Origin: Rhodanobacter sp.
GTDB lineage: Bacteria; Pseudomonadota; Gammaproteobacteria; Xanthomonadales; Rhodanobacteraceae
Assembly (NCBI GenBank): GCA_026193555.1
Contig: JAPHUU010000455.1
Location: forward strand, 1 to 6,871
DNA: 6,871 bases
Direction: 5' to 3'
The notes below the pieces were generated by a model that saw nothing but the letters and a program-made list of their open reading frames with translations, had not been told where the DNA came from and ran no database searches. This document shows, piece by piece, positions 1-6,204 of this stretch. A program made the position numbers and the translations under genes. The first letter of the stretch is position 1, and every line of letters starts with the position of its first letter.

Positions 1-75
1 AACGGGGAACGGGGAACAGCAAGAGCCTCGTGAGCCTGGCACTGGCTCTTCAGCTTTTGTTCCCCGTTCCCCGTT
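1..75. repeat. Nested inverted repeat (GGGGAAC-type), partial at the left edge
   Basis: Positions 1-17 (AACGGGGAACGGGGAAC) are a perfect reverse complement of positions 59-75. Inside, AAGAGCC (21-27) pairs with GGCTCTT (44-50), AGC (18-20) can pair with GCT (53-55), and GTG (30-32) with CAC (40-42), so the whole stretch can fold into one long hairpin. The right arm continues as TTCCCG to about 81, which suggests that the left arm also continues before the window. Each arm holds tandem copies of a 7-base unit (GGGGAAC). The right arm lies inside the 3' end of the marR gene and supplies its last codons. The inner stem lies just after the marR stop on the minus strand, so it could act as a terminator, although no T-run follows. 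Short GGGAAC-like intergenic repeats occur in Xanthomonadaceae-type genomes to my recollection. The fold is seen directly; the role is inferred. Confidence 0.8.
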
Positions 76-574
76 TCCCGTCCTCCGCCAGCAGCTTGTC
101 CAGAATCCGTGTCAGCCATTCCTGTTCCTCGGCATCCAGCCTTGCCAGCACCTCGCGTTCGCGCGCACGCGCCATCGGCGCGATCTCGTCGTGCAAGGCC
201 CAGCCGGCTTCGGTGAGACTCAGCACGGAGCGGCGCTTGTCGCCGTCATGGATGCTGCGGTTGACGCGGCCGGCCTCGACCAGTCGGGCAAGCGCACGGC
301 TGACCGCTACCTTGTCCATGGCGGTGCGCTGGGCCACTTCTCTGGCGGAGAGCCCGTCGAAACGGGCCAGTACGGCCATGACGCGCCATTCCATCACGCT
401 GAGGTCAAAGCGTCGCTGGTAGTCGTCGGCGATCGTCTGGCTGATCGTGTTGGACAGGATGGACAGCCGATACGGCAGGAAGTGCTCCAGCTGCAGTGGG
501 GCGTGTTCGGCGGTGGATGGGGCGGGTTTTCGTGTGACAGGCACGGTGGCGGTGTTCCTTGCAAATAGTTGCAT
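50..574 (-). CDS. MarR-family transcriptional regulator, probable repressor of tyrosine catabolism
   Basis: This is a winged-helix DNA-binding regulator of the MarR family, acting as a dimer in the cytoplasm. With the ATG at 574 it has 174 residues. The winged helix spans about residues 60-125: the recognition helix is around 86-102 (MDKVAVSRALARLVEAG), and the wing shows the family signature DGDKRRSVLSLTEAG at 110-124. Dimerisation helices lie before (about 30-55) and after (about 125-163). It is divergent from hppD, and a 20-bp dyad lies between them, which suggests control of homogentisate-pathway genes and of itself; the ligand is unknown but may be a pathway intermediate. The start is uncertain. 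The ATG at 574 has no Shine-Dalgarno sequence and sits in the operator, while the GTG at 544 (164 residues) has AAGGAA 10-11 bases upstream and keeps every conserved part. The last residues, DGKRGTGNKS, are read from the inverted repeat and look like a non-conserved tail. The family call is firm; the regulon is inferred. Confidence 0.88.
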   Translation of the reverse strand: MQLFARNTATVPVTRKPAPSTAEHAPLQLEHFLPYRLSILSNTISQTIADDYQRRFDLSVMEWRVMAVLARFDGLSAREVAQRTAMDKVAVSRALARLVEAGRVNRSIHDGDKRRSVLSLTEAGWALHDEIAPMARAREREVLARLDAEEQEWLTRILDKLLAEDGKRGTGNKS

Positions 575-584
575 ACGTAACTAT
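565..584. promoter_or_regulatory. Probable MarR operator between marR and hppD
   Basis: The sequence ATAGTTGCATACGTAACTAT is an imperfect dyad with perfect 6-base outer arms (ATAGTT and AACTAT) and a partly symmetric 8-base centre. Size, AT-rich arms and position between a MarR gene and its divergent neighbour fit a MarR-family operator. It overlaps a candidate -35 for hppD (TTGCAT, 569-574) and the candidate -10 for marR (TATAGT, minus strand 585-580), so one bound dimer could block both promoters. The dyad is seen directly; binding is inferred. Confidence 0.65.
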
Positions 585-598
585 AACGTGAGGATTAT
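569..598 (+). promoter_or_regulatory. Candidate sigma-70 promoter for hppD
   Basis: TTGCAT (569-574) is a 4/6 match to the -35 consensus and GATTAT (593-598) a 4/6 match to the -10, with an 18-base spacer. Transcription would start near 605, giving a leader of about 50 bases before the hppD ATG. The -35 lies inside the dyad at 565-584, so repressor binding would exclude RNA polymerase. This is a weak match judged by eye. Confidence 0.4.
580..585 (-). promoter_or_regulatory. Candidate -10 element of the marR promoter
   Basis: On the minus strand 585-580 reads TATAGT, a 5/6 match to TATAAT, overlapping the right arm of the operator. Transcription would start near 573, at or beside the annotated ATG (574-572). 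The transcript would then be either leaderless from that ATG or carry a leader of about 29 bases ahead of the GTG at 544. No good -35 is visible 16-18 bases upstream. Confidence 0.4.
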
Positions 599-645
599 CT
601 GGATGGTGGCCGGCTTGCGTGCCCGTCCATCGTGCACCGTCTGAC

Positions 646-650
646 AGGAG
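646..650 (+). promoter_or_regulatory. Ribosome binding site that fixes the hppD start
   Basis: AGGAG sits 7 bases before the ATG at 658. It selects this ATG over the in-frame upstream GTG at 619, which has no purine-rich site and would lie only about 14 bases after the predicted transcription start. Confidence 0.7.
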
Positions 651-657
651 ATCGCCA

Positions 658-1752
658 ATGAACGTCCAGCCGAATCTTGGCATGCAGGTCACTACATTCG
701 AAAACCCGATGGGTATCGACGGCTTTGAATTTGTCGAGTTCGCCGCCCCGATCAGCCGCGTCGGCGAACTGCACGCGCTGTTCGTGCGCATGGGTTTCAG
801 CGCCGTGATGAAACACACGTCGCGGCCGATCACGCTGTACCGGCAGAACGGGGTGAACTTCCTGGTCAACGAGGATCCCGACTCGTTCGCGGCCGATTTC
901 GCCAAGGCGCACGGTCCGTGTGCCTGCGGCTTCGCGATCCGCTTCACGCAGCCGGCCGCCACGGTGCTGCAGACCGTGCTGGGCAACGGTGGCGAAGAGG
1001 TCGAGCAGAAGGCCGAGAGCAAGGCGGTGGCGGCCCCGGTGGTGAAAGGTATCGGCGACTGCATGCTGTATCTGGTCGACCGCTATGGCAGCGCCGGCAG
1101 CATCTATGACGGCGATTACGCCCCGATCCCGGGTGTCGATCAGAACCCGGTTGGCTTCGGGCTCACCTTCATCGATCACCTGACCCACAACCTGTATTTC
1201 GGCAACATGGAGAAGTGGTCGGAATACTACGAGCGGCTGTTCAACTTCCGCGAGATCCGCTACTTCGACATCCAGGGCGCGAAGACTGGCCTGGTATCCA
1301 AGGCGATGACCGCGCCCGACGGCATCGTGCGCATTCCGCTCAACGAGTCGGACGATCCGAAGAGCCAGATCAACGAATACCTCGACGCCTATCATGGCGA
1401 AGGCATCCAGCACATCGCCTGCTTCACCAACGACATCTACACCACGGTGGAAAAGATGCGTGCCGCCGGGGTGGAGTTCCTCGACACCCCGGATGCGTAC
1501 TTCGAGGTGGTTGACGAGCGTGTGCCCAACCATGGCGAGGACGTGGAGCGGCTGCGCAAGAACCGGATCCTGATCGACGCGGACGTCGAGACCAAGCAGC
1601 GCAAGCTGCTGCAGATATTCACCAGGAACGTGATCGGGCCGATCTTCTTCGAGATCATCCAGCGCAAGGGCAACGAGGGCTTCGGCGAAGGCAATTTCCA
1701 GGCGCTGTTCGAGTCGATCGAGCGCGACCAGATAGAGCGCGGGGTACTGTAG
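658..1752 (+). CDS. hppD: 4-hydroxyphenylpyruvate dioxygenase
   Basis: This enzyme is a cytoplasmic Fe(II) oxygenase that converts 4-hydroxyphenylpyruvate and O2 to homogentisate and CO2, the committed step of tyrosine catabolism. The 364-residue length matches bacterial HPPD. The two vicinal-oxygen-chelate halves are present. The iron ligands of the C-terminal half are visible: His174 in IDHLTHNLY, His252 in EGIQHIACF and Glu332 in PIFFEIIQRKG, equivalent to His161, His240 and Glu322 of the Pseudomonas enzyme. The conserved C-terminus GFGEGNFQALFESIERDQ is intact. The ATG at 658 is chosen because AGGAG (646-650) lies 7 bases upstream; an in-frame GTG at 619 would add 13 residues without a ribosome site. 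The gene is divergent from marR and is probably repressed by it. It is separated from hmgA-fahA, the next pathway genes, by an opposite-strand membrane-protein gene. Identification is very secure. Confidence 0.98.
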   Translation: MNVQPNLGMQVTTFENPMGIDGFEFVEFAAPISRVGELHALFVRMGFSAVMKHTSRPITLYRQNGVNFLVNEDPDSFAADFAKAHGPCACGFAIRFTQPAATVLQTVLGNGGEEVEQKAESKAVAAPVVKGIGDCMLYLVDRYGSAGSIYDGDYAPIPGVDQNPVGFGLTFIDHLTHNLYFGNMEKWSEYYERLFNFREIRYFDIQGAKTGLVSKAMTAPDGIVRIPLNESDDPKSQINEYLDAYHGEGIQHIACFTNDIYTTVEKMRAAGVEFLDTPDAYFEVVDERVPNHGEDVERLRKNRILIDADVETKQRKLLQIFTRNVIGPIFFEIIQRKGNEGFGEGNFQALFESIERDQIERGVL

Positions 1753-1759
1753 CGATCCC

Positions 1760-1787
1760 GGGTGGAGCGGCCGCAGCCGATCCACCC
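1760..1787. terminator. Hairpin between convergent hppD and the DUF5362-like gene, possible bidirectional terminator
   Basis: GGGTGGA (1760-1766) pairs perfectly with TCCACCC (1781-1787) around a 14-base loop that holds the palindrome GCGGCCGC. It lies in the 45-base gap between two convergent genes, where a shared terminator is expected. No T-run follows on either strand, so intrinsic termination would be weak. Confidence 0.45.
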
Positions 1788-1797
1788 AGGCCGCGGT

Positions 1798-2199
1798 TCA
1801 GTGTGGAAAATGCATGAAGTGCTGCATGCTGAAGCCAAACGCGATGGCGAGGATGATGCCGACGATGGCCAGGCAGAAGCCGACGATCATGGCGATCGCC
1901 TGGATCATGAAGTAGAGCTTCAGCTTGCCCAGCGCCAGTTTCAGCGCTTCCGCGTCACCTTGCTGTTCAGCCCGTTCGATGGCGCCGGCCGACTGCAACA
2001 ACAGCACGCTGAGCCAGATCGGTAGCCAGGCGAAAATGAGACCCAGTCCGAGCGAGACCACGACATAGATCGACATGAAGACGATCTGCACGATGGCGAG
2101 AAACTTGATCCAGCCCTTGCCTTCGGCAAGCGGCCGGGCCAGATCCGCGACATCGATGATTTTTCCGCCATCGGGCGGCGCGGCGAACTGTGAAGACAT
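1798..2199 (-). CDS. Small inner-membrane protein, DUF5362-like, function unknown
   Basis: The product has 133 residues and no characterised function. A polar N-terminus (1-30) is followed by a long hydrophobic stretch at about 31-71, enough for one or two membrane helices with the break near Trp58-Pro60. A charged loop follows (about 72-94, AIERAEQQGDAEALKLALGK), then a last hydrophobic helix at about 97-123 and a short His-rich end (MQHFMHFPH). No signal peptidase site or catalytic motif is evident. The layout (hydrophobic stretch, KL/QSA..-type helix, charged loop, C-terminal helix) recalls the DUF5362 family, which I name from memory. The ATG at 2199 is supported by GAGGGGA 4 bases upstream. 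It is transcribed against the pathway genes, convergent to hppD and divergent from hmgA. Its location hints at, but does not show, a link to aromatic catabolism. Coding status is well supported; the family is moderately sure. Confidence 0.8.
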   Translation of the reverse strand: MSSQFAAPPDGGKIIDVADLARPLAEGKGWIKFLAIVQIVFMSIYVVVSLGLGLIFAWLPIWLSVLLLQSAGAIERAEQQGDAEALKLALGKLKLYFMIQAIAMIVGFCLAIVGIILAIAFGFSMQHFMHFPH

Positions 2200-2324
2200 G
2201 ACTTCCCCTCATGTTGTGATGTGAGCCGCCCCCCGGCGGCGAATACAAGTTAGCAGCTGTTGAGACCTTTACCATCAGAGCACCGGCGACCCGATGCCGG
2301 CACGTTGATTTTGCGGAGTGCGTC
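2200..2324. promoter_or_regulatory. Divergent intergenic region upstream of the DUF5362-like gene and hmgA
   Basis: These 125 bases must hold the promoters of both flanking genes. Two hairpins are visible: GCCGCC-CCCC-GGCGGC (2225-2240, 6-bp stem, 4-base loop) in the leader side of the leftward gene, and CCGGC (2283-2287) pairing with GCCGG (2296-2300) in the likely hmgA leader. GGAG (2315-2318), 6 bases before the ATG at 2325, is the hmgA ribosome site. I find no convincing -35/-10 pair and no copy of the marR-hppD dyad; AAGTTAGCAGCTGTT (2247-2261) only loosely resembles it. Confidence 0.5.
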
Positions 2325-3632
2325 ATGCGTTCAGCTCAGCCTTCCACCTATCAGTCCGGCTTCGGCAACGAGTTCGCCACCGAAGCCATGGCCGGCGTGC
2401 TGCCGGTCGGGCAAAACACGCCGCAGCGCGTGGCGCACGGTCTGTATGCCGAGCAGCTGTCCGGTACCGCCTTCACCGCACCACGGCACCGCAACCGGCG
2501 AAGCTGGCTGTACCGGATCCGGCCGGCGGCGGTGCACCAGCCGTTCCAGCCGTTGGCGCACGTGCGCTTCCACAACCGTTTCGACGAAGCGCCGGCCACC
2601 CCGAACCAGCTGCGCTGGGACCCGTTGCCGTTGGCCGAACAGCCGACCGACTTCATCGACGGCCTGCTGACGCTTGCCGGCAATGGCGGCGCCGCGGAGC
2701 AGGCGGGACTGGGTATCCACCTCTACGCCGCCAATCGTTCGATGCAGGGGCGCTACTTTTGCGACGCCGATGGCGAGCTGATGATCGTGCCGCAGCTCGG
2801 CCGCCTTCGCCTGGCGACCGAGATGGGCGTGCTGGAGATCGAGCCGCAGGAGATCGCCGTGATCCCGCGCGGTGTGCGCTTCCGGGTGGAATTGCTGGAC
2901 GACACGGCACGCGGTTATGTGTGCGAGAACTTCGGTGCGCTGCTGCAGCTGCCGGATCTGGGTCCGATCGGTTCGAACTGTCTGGCCAATGCCCGCGATT
3001 TCCTGACGCCGCACGCCGCCTACGAGGACATCGAGGGCGACTTCGCGCTGATCACCAAGTTTCAGGGCGCGCTGTGGTCGGCGAAGATCGGCCATTCACC
3101 GCTGGACGTGGTCGCCTGGCATGGCAACTACGCGCCGTACAAATACGACCTGCGCCGCTTCAACACCGTCGGCTCGATCAGCTACGACCATCCCGACCCG
3201 TCGATCTTCACCGTGCTGACGTCGCCCAGTGATACCGCCGGCACCGGCAATATCGATTTCGCGATCTTCCCGCCGCGCTGGCTGGTGGCGCAACATACGT
3301 TCCGGCCGCCGTGGTTCCACCGCAACGTGGCCAGCGAGTTCATGGGCCTGGTCACGGGGGAGTACGACGCCAAGGCCGAGGGATTCCTGCCGGGTGGCGC
3401 CTCGCTGCACAATTGCATGATCGGGCATGGTCCGGATGCGGCGACGTTCGAGAAGGCGTCCAGCGCGGATTTGTCCAGGCCGGACGTGATCGACCACACC
3501 ATGGCTTTCATGTTCGAGACACGCAAGGTGATCCGCCCTACGCAACAGGCGCTGGCCTCGCCGCAGCTGCAGGCCAACTATCACGAATGCTGGCAGGGTA
3601 TCGCGAAGCATTTCCATCCGTCGCAGGCCTAG
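2325..3632 (+). CDS. hmgA: Homogentisate 1,2-dioxygenase
   Basis: This non-haem Fe(II) ring-cleaving enzyme opens homogentisate with O2 to give maleylacetoacetate; it is cytoplasmic and typically a hexamer. The length of 435 residues matches the family (about 430-445). The N-terminus has the hallmark [13 protein letters not shown] and [13 protein letters not shown]. The iron ligands are His332 and Glu338 in [12 protein letters not shown] and His368 in [11 protein letters not shown]. The probable catalytic base is His289 in [13 protein letters not shown], matching human His292. The ATG at 2325 has GGAG 6 bases upstream. fahA follows 29 bases after the stop, so the two are probably co-transcribed. 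Loss of this enzyme usually causes accumulation of homogentisate and brown pyomelanin, but all key residues are intact here. Identification is very secure. Confidence 0.98.
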   Translation: MRSAQPSTYQSGFGNEFATEAMAGVLPVGQNTPQRVAHGLYAEQLSGTAFTAPRHRNRRSWLYRIRPAAVHQPFQPLAHVRFHNRFDEAPATPNQLRWDPLPLAEQPTDFIDGLLTLAGNGGAAEQAGLGIHLYAANRSMQGRYFCDADGELMIVPQLGRLRLATEMGVLEIEPQEIAVIPRGVRFRVELLDDTARGYVCENFGALLQLPDLGPIGSNCLANARDFLTPHAAYEDIEGDFALITKFQGALWSAKIGHSPLDVVAWHGNYAPYKYDLRRFNTVGSISYDHPDPSIFTVLTSPSDTAGTGNIDFAIFPPRWLVAQHTFRPPWFHRNVASEFMGLVTGEYDAKAEGFLPGGASLHNCMIGHGPDAATFEKASSADLSRPDVIDHTMAFMFETRKVIRPTQQALASPQLQANYHECWQGIAKHFHPSQA

Positions 3633-3661
3633 GCGCCGCGCTGTTCTGTCGGGAGAATCGA

Positions 3662-4648
3662 ATGAAGTTGGGAAGTCTGAAGGAAGGCGGTCGTGACGGA
3701 ACCCTGGTCGTGGTCAGCCGCGATCTGACACATGCCGTGAAGGCAAGCGGTATCGCGCCCACGCTGCAGGCCGCACTGGATGACTGGTCCAACGCCGCGC
3801 CGCGGCTGAATGCACTGTCGGACGAGCTCAACGCCGGTAGTGCCGCCGGGGCATTTGCCCTGGAGATGGCCGCACTCGCCTCGCCGTTGCCGCGCGCCTA
3901 CGAGTTCGTCGATGGCTCGGCCTATCTGCCGCACGTCGAACGCGTGCGCCGCGCGCGTGGCGCCGAAGTGCCGGCGTCGTTCTACACCGACCCGCTGATG
4001 TACCAGGCAACCAGTGCCGGCTTCCTCGGGCCGCGCGATCCGGTGGTGGTGGTCAGCGAGGACTACGGCATCGACCTGGAAGCGGAGGTCATCGTGGTCA
4101 CCGACGATGTGCCGATGGCGGCCACATCGGCGCAGGCATCGGAGCACATCCAGCTGATCGGCCTGATCAACGACGTGAGCCTGCGCGCGCTGATCCCGGG
4201 CGAACTGGCCAAGGGCTTCGGCTTCATGCAGTCCAAGCCGCGCTCGGCGCTGTCGCCGGTATTGGTGACGCCGGACGAGTTGGGCGAGGCATGGCAGGGC
4301 GACAAGCTGCACCTGCCGATGCGCACCTGGCTCAATGACCAGTGGTTTGGCGAGGCCGAGTGCGGCGTGGACATGCAGTTCAGCTTCGCCGAACTGGTGG
4401 CGCACGTGGCGAAGACGCGCCCGCTGACCGCCGGCACCATCGTCGGCTCCGGCACCATCGCCAACCAGGATACCGGCAAGGGCGCCTCCTGCCTGGCCGA
4501 GCAGCGCACGGTCGAGACCCTGCGCGACGGCCAGCCCAGCACGCCGTTCCTGCAGTTCGGCGACCGCTTGCGCATCGACATCACGGATGCGGCCGGCAGG
4601 TCCATCTTCGGTGCGATCGAGCAGCAGGTGGAACCCCTCATTCGCTGA
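3662..4648 (+). CDS. fahA: Fumarylacetoacetase (fumarylacetoacetate hydrolase family)
   Basis: This enzyme hydrolyses fumarylacetoacetate to fumarate and acetoacetate, the last step of the homogentisate pathway, using a divalent metal. At 328 residues it is the shorter bacterial form rather than the roughly 420-residue animal form. The FAH fold covers about residues 80-325. The expected metal ligands are Asp110 (SFYTDPLMYQ), Glu140 and Glu142 (LEAEVIVV) and Asp171 (INDVSLRAL). Conserved KGFGFMQSKP (184-193) and GTIVGSGTIANQDTGKG (258-274) contribute the active-site Lys and Thr. The ATG at 3662 has GGGAG (3651-3655) 6 bases upstream. The reading frame is open much further upstream, but that part lies inside hmgA and is not coding. 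FAH-family paralogues act on other substrates, yet the position directly after hmgA makes this assignment strong. No maiA gene lies between or after them, unlike many homogentisate clusters. Confidence 0.95.
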   Translation: MKLGSLKEGGRDGTLVVVSRDLTHAVKASGIAPTLQAALDDWSNAAPRLNALSDELNAGSAAGAFALEMAALASPLPRAYEFVDGSAYLPHVERVRRARGAEVPASFYTDPLMYQATSAGFLGPRDPVVVVSEDYGIDLEAEVIVVTDDVPMAATSAQASEHIQLIGLINDVSLRALIPGELAKGFGFMQSKPRSALSPVLVTPDELGEAWQGDKLHLPMRTWLNDQWFGEAECGVDMQFSFAELVAHVAKTRPLTAGTIVGSGTIANQDTGKGASCLAEQRTVETLRDGQPSTPFLQFGDRLRIDITDAAGRSIFGAIEQQVEPLIR

Positions 4649-4679
4649 GCCGCATCGCGGTTGATGCTGTGGCGGGAAC

Positions 4680-4721
4680 GGCTGGCGCCCTGCCAGCCAA
4701 GAGCCGGCGCCGTCGCGGCGC
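4680..4721 (+). terminator. Tandem hairpins after fahA, probable terminator region
   Basis: GGCTGGC (4680-4686) pairs perfectly with GCCAGCC (4692-4698) around a 5-base loop. GCGCCG (4707-4712) pairs with CGGCGC (4716-4721) around a 3-base loop. They begin 31 bases after the fahA stop and end before the FNR box of hemN, where the catabolic transcript should stop. Neither is followed by a T-run, so termination may need Rho or simply be weak. Confidence 0.5.
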
Positions 4722-4755
4722 AAGTCCTTCGGCGTGACCACTAGATGATCTTCGA

Positions 4756-4769
4756 TTGACATGGATCAA
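4756..4769. promoter_or_regulatory. FNR/ANR box upstream of hemN
   Basis: TTGAC-ATGG-ATCAA matches the FNR/ANR consensus TTGAT-N4-ATCAA at 9 of 10 positions and the common TTGAC variant exactly. Its centre (between 4762 and 4763) lies 41.5 bases before 4804, the proposed hemN ATG. That is the spacing of a class II FNR-activated promoter if transcription starts at that A. CAGACT (4792-4797) occupies the -10 position but is a poor match. The site is seen directly, FNR control of hemN is established in several proteobacteria, and an FNR gene lies just downstream. Confidence 0.85.
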
Positions 4770-4803
4770 GATGCGCAGCGGCCACATTGCCCAGACTCGC
4801 CGC

Positions 4804-6204
4804 ATGAACCAGACCATGACCGCCCCCGACTTCGACCCGGCCCTTATCGCCCGTTACGATACCGCCGGACCGCGCTACACGAGCTACCCGACTGCGCCGC
4901 AATTCCACACCGGTTTCGACGAGGCGGCGCTGCGCACGGCGATCCGCGCCTCCAACGAGGAGCCGATCCCGCGACCGTTGTCGCTGTACGTGCACGTGCC
5001 GTTCTGCATGAGCCCGTGCTTCTACTGCGGCTGCAACCGGGTGATCACCCGGGATATCGGCAAGGCCGACAGTTACCTGGAACGTCTCTATCGGGAAATC
5101 GAGTTGCTGGGATCGCTGTTCGATCGCGATCGACCGGTGGTGCAGCTGCATTTTGGCGGTGGTACACCGAATTTTCTCGATCTGCCACGGATGCGCGAAC
5201 TGCTCAAGTCGCTGGCGCAGCAATTCACTTTCAGTCACGACAAGGAACGCGAGTACGGCATCGAGATCGACCCGCGCTTCGCCGATGGCGACTACGTGCG
5301 TGGTCTGGCCGAGCTGGGGTTCAACCGCATCTCGGTTGGCATCCAGGATTTCAATCCGGTGGTGCAGAAGGCGGTCAACCGCATCCAGAGCGTGGAGCAG
5401 ACGCGGGAGGTGCTGGATGCGGCTAGCGCCTCGGGTTTCGCCTCCGCCAGTGTCGACCTGATCTATGGCTTGCCGAAGCAGAGCATGGAGGGTTTCGACC
5501 AGACTCTGACCGATGTGATCGCACTGGCACCGAACCGCGTGGCGGTCTATGGATACGCGCACCTGCCGGGCCTGTTCAAGCCGCAGGAGCAGATCCGCGC
5601 CGAAGACCTGCCGGATCCGGCATCACGGCTGGCCTTGTTCGGGCAGGCACTGGAACGCCTGTGTGCCGCCGGATACATCTATGTGGGGATGGATCACTTT
5701 GCCAAGGCCGATGATGAGCTGGTGCTGGCCCAGCGCGCGGGTACCTTGCAGCGCAATTTCCAGGGTTACTCAACCCACGGCGAGTGCGACATTGTCGGCC
5801 TCGGGGTCAGCTCGATCGGCCGGATCGGCGAAAGCTACAGCCAGAGCGCACGCGATCTGGTCAGCTACTACGCCGCATTGGACACCGGTCGGCTGCCAAT
5901 CGCACGCGGGCTGGTGCTGAACGATGACGATCTGCTCCGCCGCGAGCTGATCGGGGAGCTGATGTGCCACGGCGAGCTCGACATGCTGGCGTTTGGCGCC
6001 CGGCATCAGCTCGCATTCGCCGACTATTTCGCAAGTGAATTGCAGCGCATGGATGCCTTGGCGGAGGACGGTCTGGTCACGCTCGATGCGAGGATGATCC
6101 GGGTCACCGCGAAGGGGCGCCTGTTGCTGCGCACTGTCGCCATGACTTTCGATGCCTACCTCGCCAAGGAGTCTTCGCTGCTGCGCTTCTCCAGAACGAT
6201 ATGA
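4804..6204 (+). CDS. hemN: Oxygen-independent coproporphyrinogen III dehydrogenase (radical SAM)
   Basis: HemN decarboxylates two propionate side chains of coproporphyrinogen III to make protoporphyrinogen IX without O2, using two SAM and a [4Fe-4S] cluster, in the cytoplasm. The length is 466 residues from the ATG at 4804 (E. coli 457). The HemN N-terminus YDTAGPRYTSYPTAPQFH is present. The cluster motif is C68-x3-C72-x2-C75-x-C77 (CMSPCFYCGC); the fourth cysteine marks true HemN rather than HemW. Tyr62 in LYVHVPFC corresponds to the SAM-contacting Tyr56. The SAM-binding GGGTPNF is at 118-124, and GYAHLPGLFK and the C-terminal HemN domain follow. The start is uncertain: ATG 4804 and ATG 4816 both lack a ribosome site, and the frame is open back to a TTG inside the FNR box. 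I chose 4804 because the box spacing predicts transcription from exactly there. The next gene overlaps the stop (ATGA). Identification is very secure. Confidence 0.97.
   Translation: MNQTMTAPDFDPALIARYDTAGPRYTSYPTAPQFHTGFDEAALRTAIRASNEEPIPRPLSLYVHVPFCMSPCFYCGCNRVITRDIGKADSYLERLYREIELLGSLFDRDRPVVQLHFGGGTPNFLDLPRMRELLKSLAQQFTFSHDKEREYGIEIDPRFADGDYVRGLAELGFNRISVGIQDFNPVVQKAVNRIQSVEQTREVLDAASASGFASASVDLIYGLPKQSMEGFDQTLTDVIALAPNRVAVYGYAHLPGLFKPQEQIRAEDLPDPASRLALFGQALERLCAAGYIYVGMDHFAKADDELVLAQRAGTLQRNFQGYSTHGECDIVGLGVSSIGRIGESYSQSARDLVSYYAALDTGRLPIARGLVLNDDDLLRRELIGELMCHGELDMLAFGARHQLAFADYFASELQRMDALAEDGLVTLDARMIRVTAKGRLLLRTVAMTFDAYLAKESSLLRFSRTI

Noticed and set aside
1..75. Insertion sequence end or CRISPR repeat
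   Set aside because: No transposase, target duplication or regularly spaced units are visible. The structure is a single nested hairpin of short tandem units.
595..1785. Long open frame of about 396 codons antisense to hppD
   Set aside because: It mirrors the GC-rich codon pattern of hppD, has low-complexity content rich in Arg, Val, Leu and Asp without a recognisable domain, and spans the marR-hppD promoter region. hppD itself is certain.
2225..2240. Hairpin GCCGCC-CCCC-GGCGGC as a terminator or riboswitch
   Set aside because: It has a short stem, no T-run and no conserved aptamer features. Such GC palindromes are common by chance in this composition.
2247..2261. Possible second MarR site AAGTTAGCAGCTGTT before hmgA
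   Set aside because: Only the CAGCTG core is symmetric and the outer arms do not match the hppD-marR dyad.
2331..3095. Open frame of about 254 codons antisense to hmgA
   Set aside because: It is a shadow of a secure gene in high-GC DNA. There is no recognisable motif and no separate ribosome site.
3311..3661. Upstream extension of the fahA frame into hmgA
   Set aside because: The frame is open by chance. FahA homology begins at MKLGSLKEGG (3662), where a good ribosome site lies 6 bases upstream.
3629..4762. Open frame of about 377 codons antisense to fahA
   Set aside because: It covers the whole of fahA and the terminator hairpins, is rich in Arg, His and Ala, and has no domain I can name. 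It is a codon-bias shadow.
4756..4803. Upstream extension of hemN to the TTG at 4756
   Set aside because: This start would lie inside the FNR box and upstream of the predicted transcription start, and the added residues do not resemble HemN.
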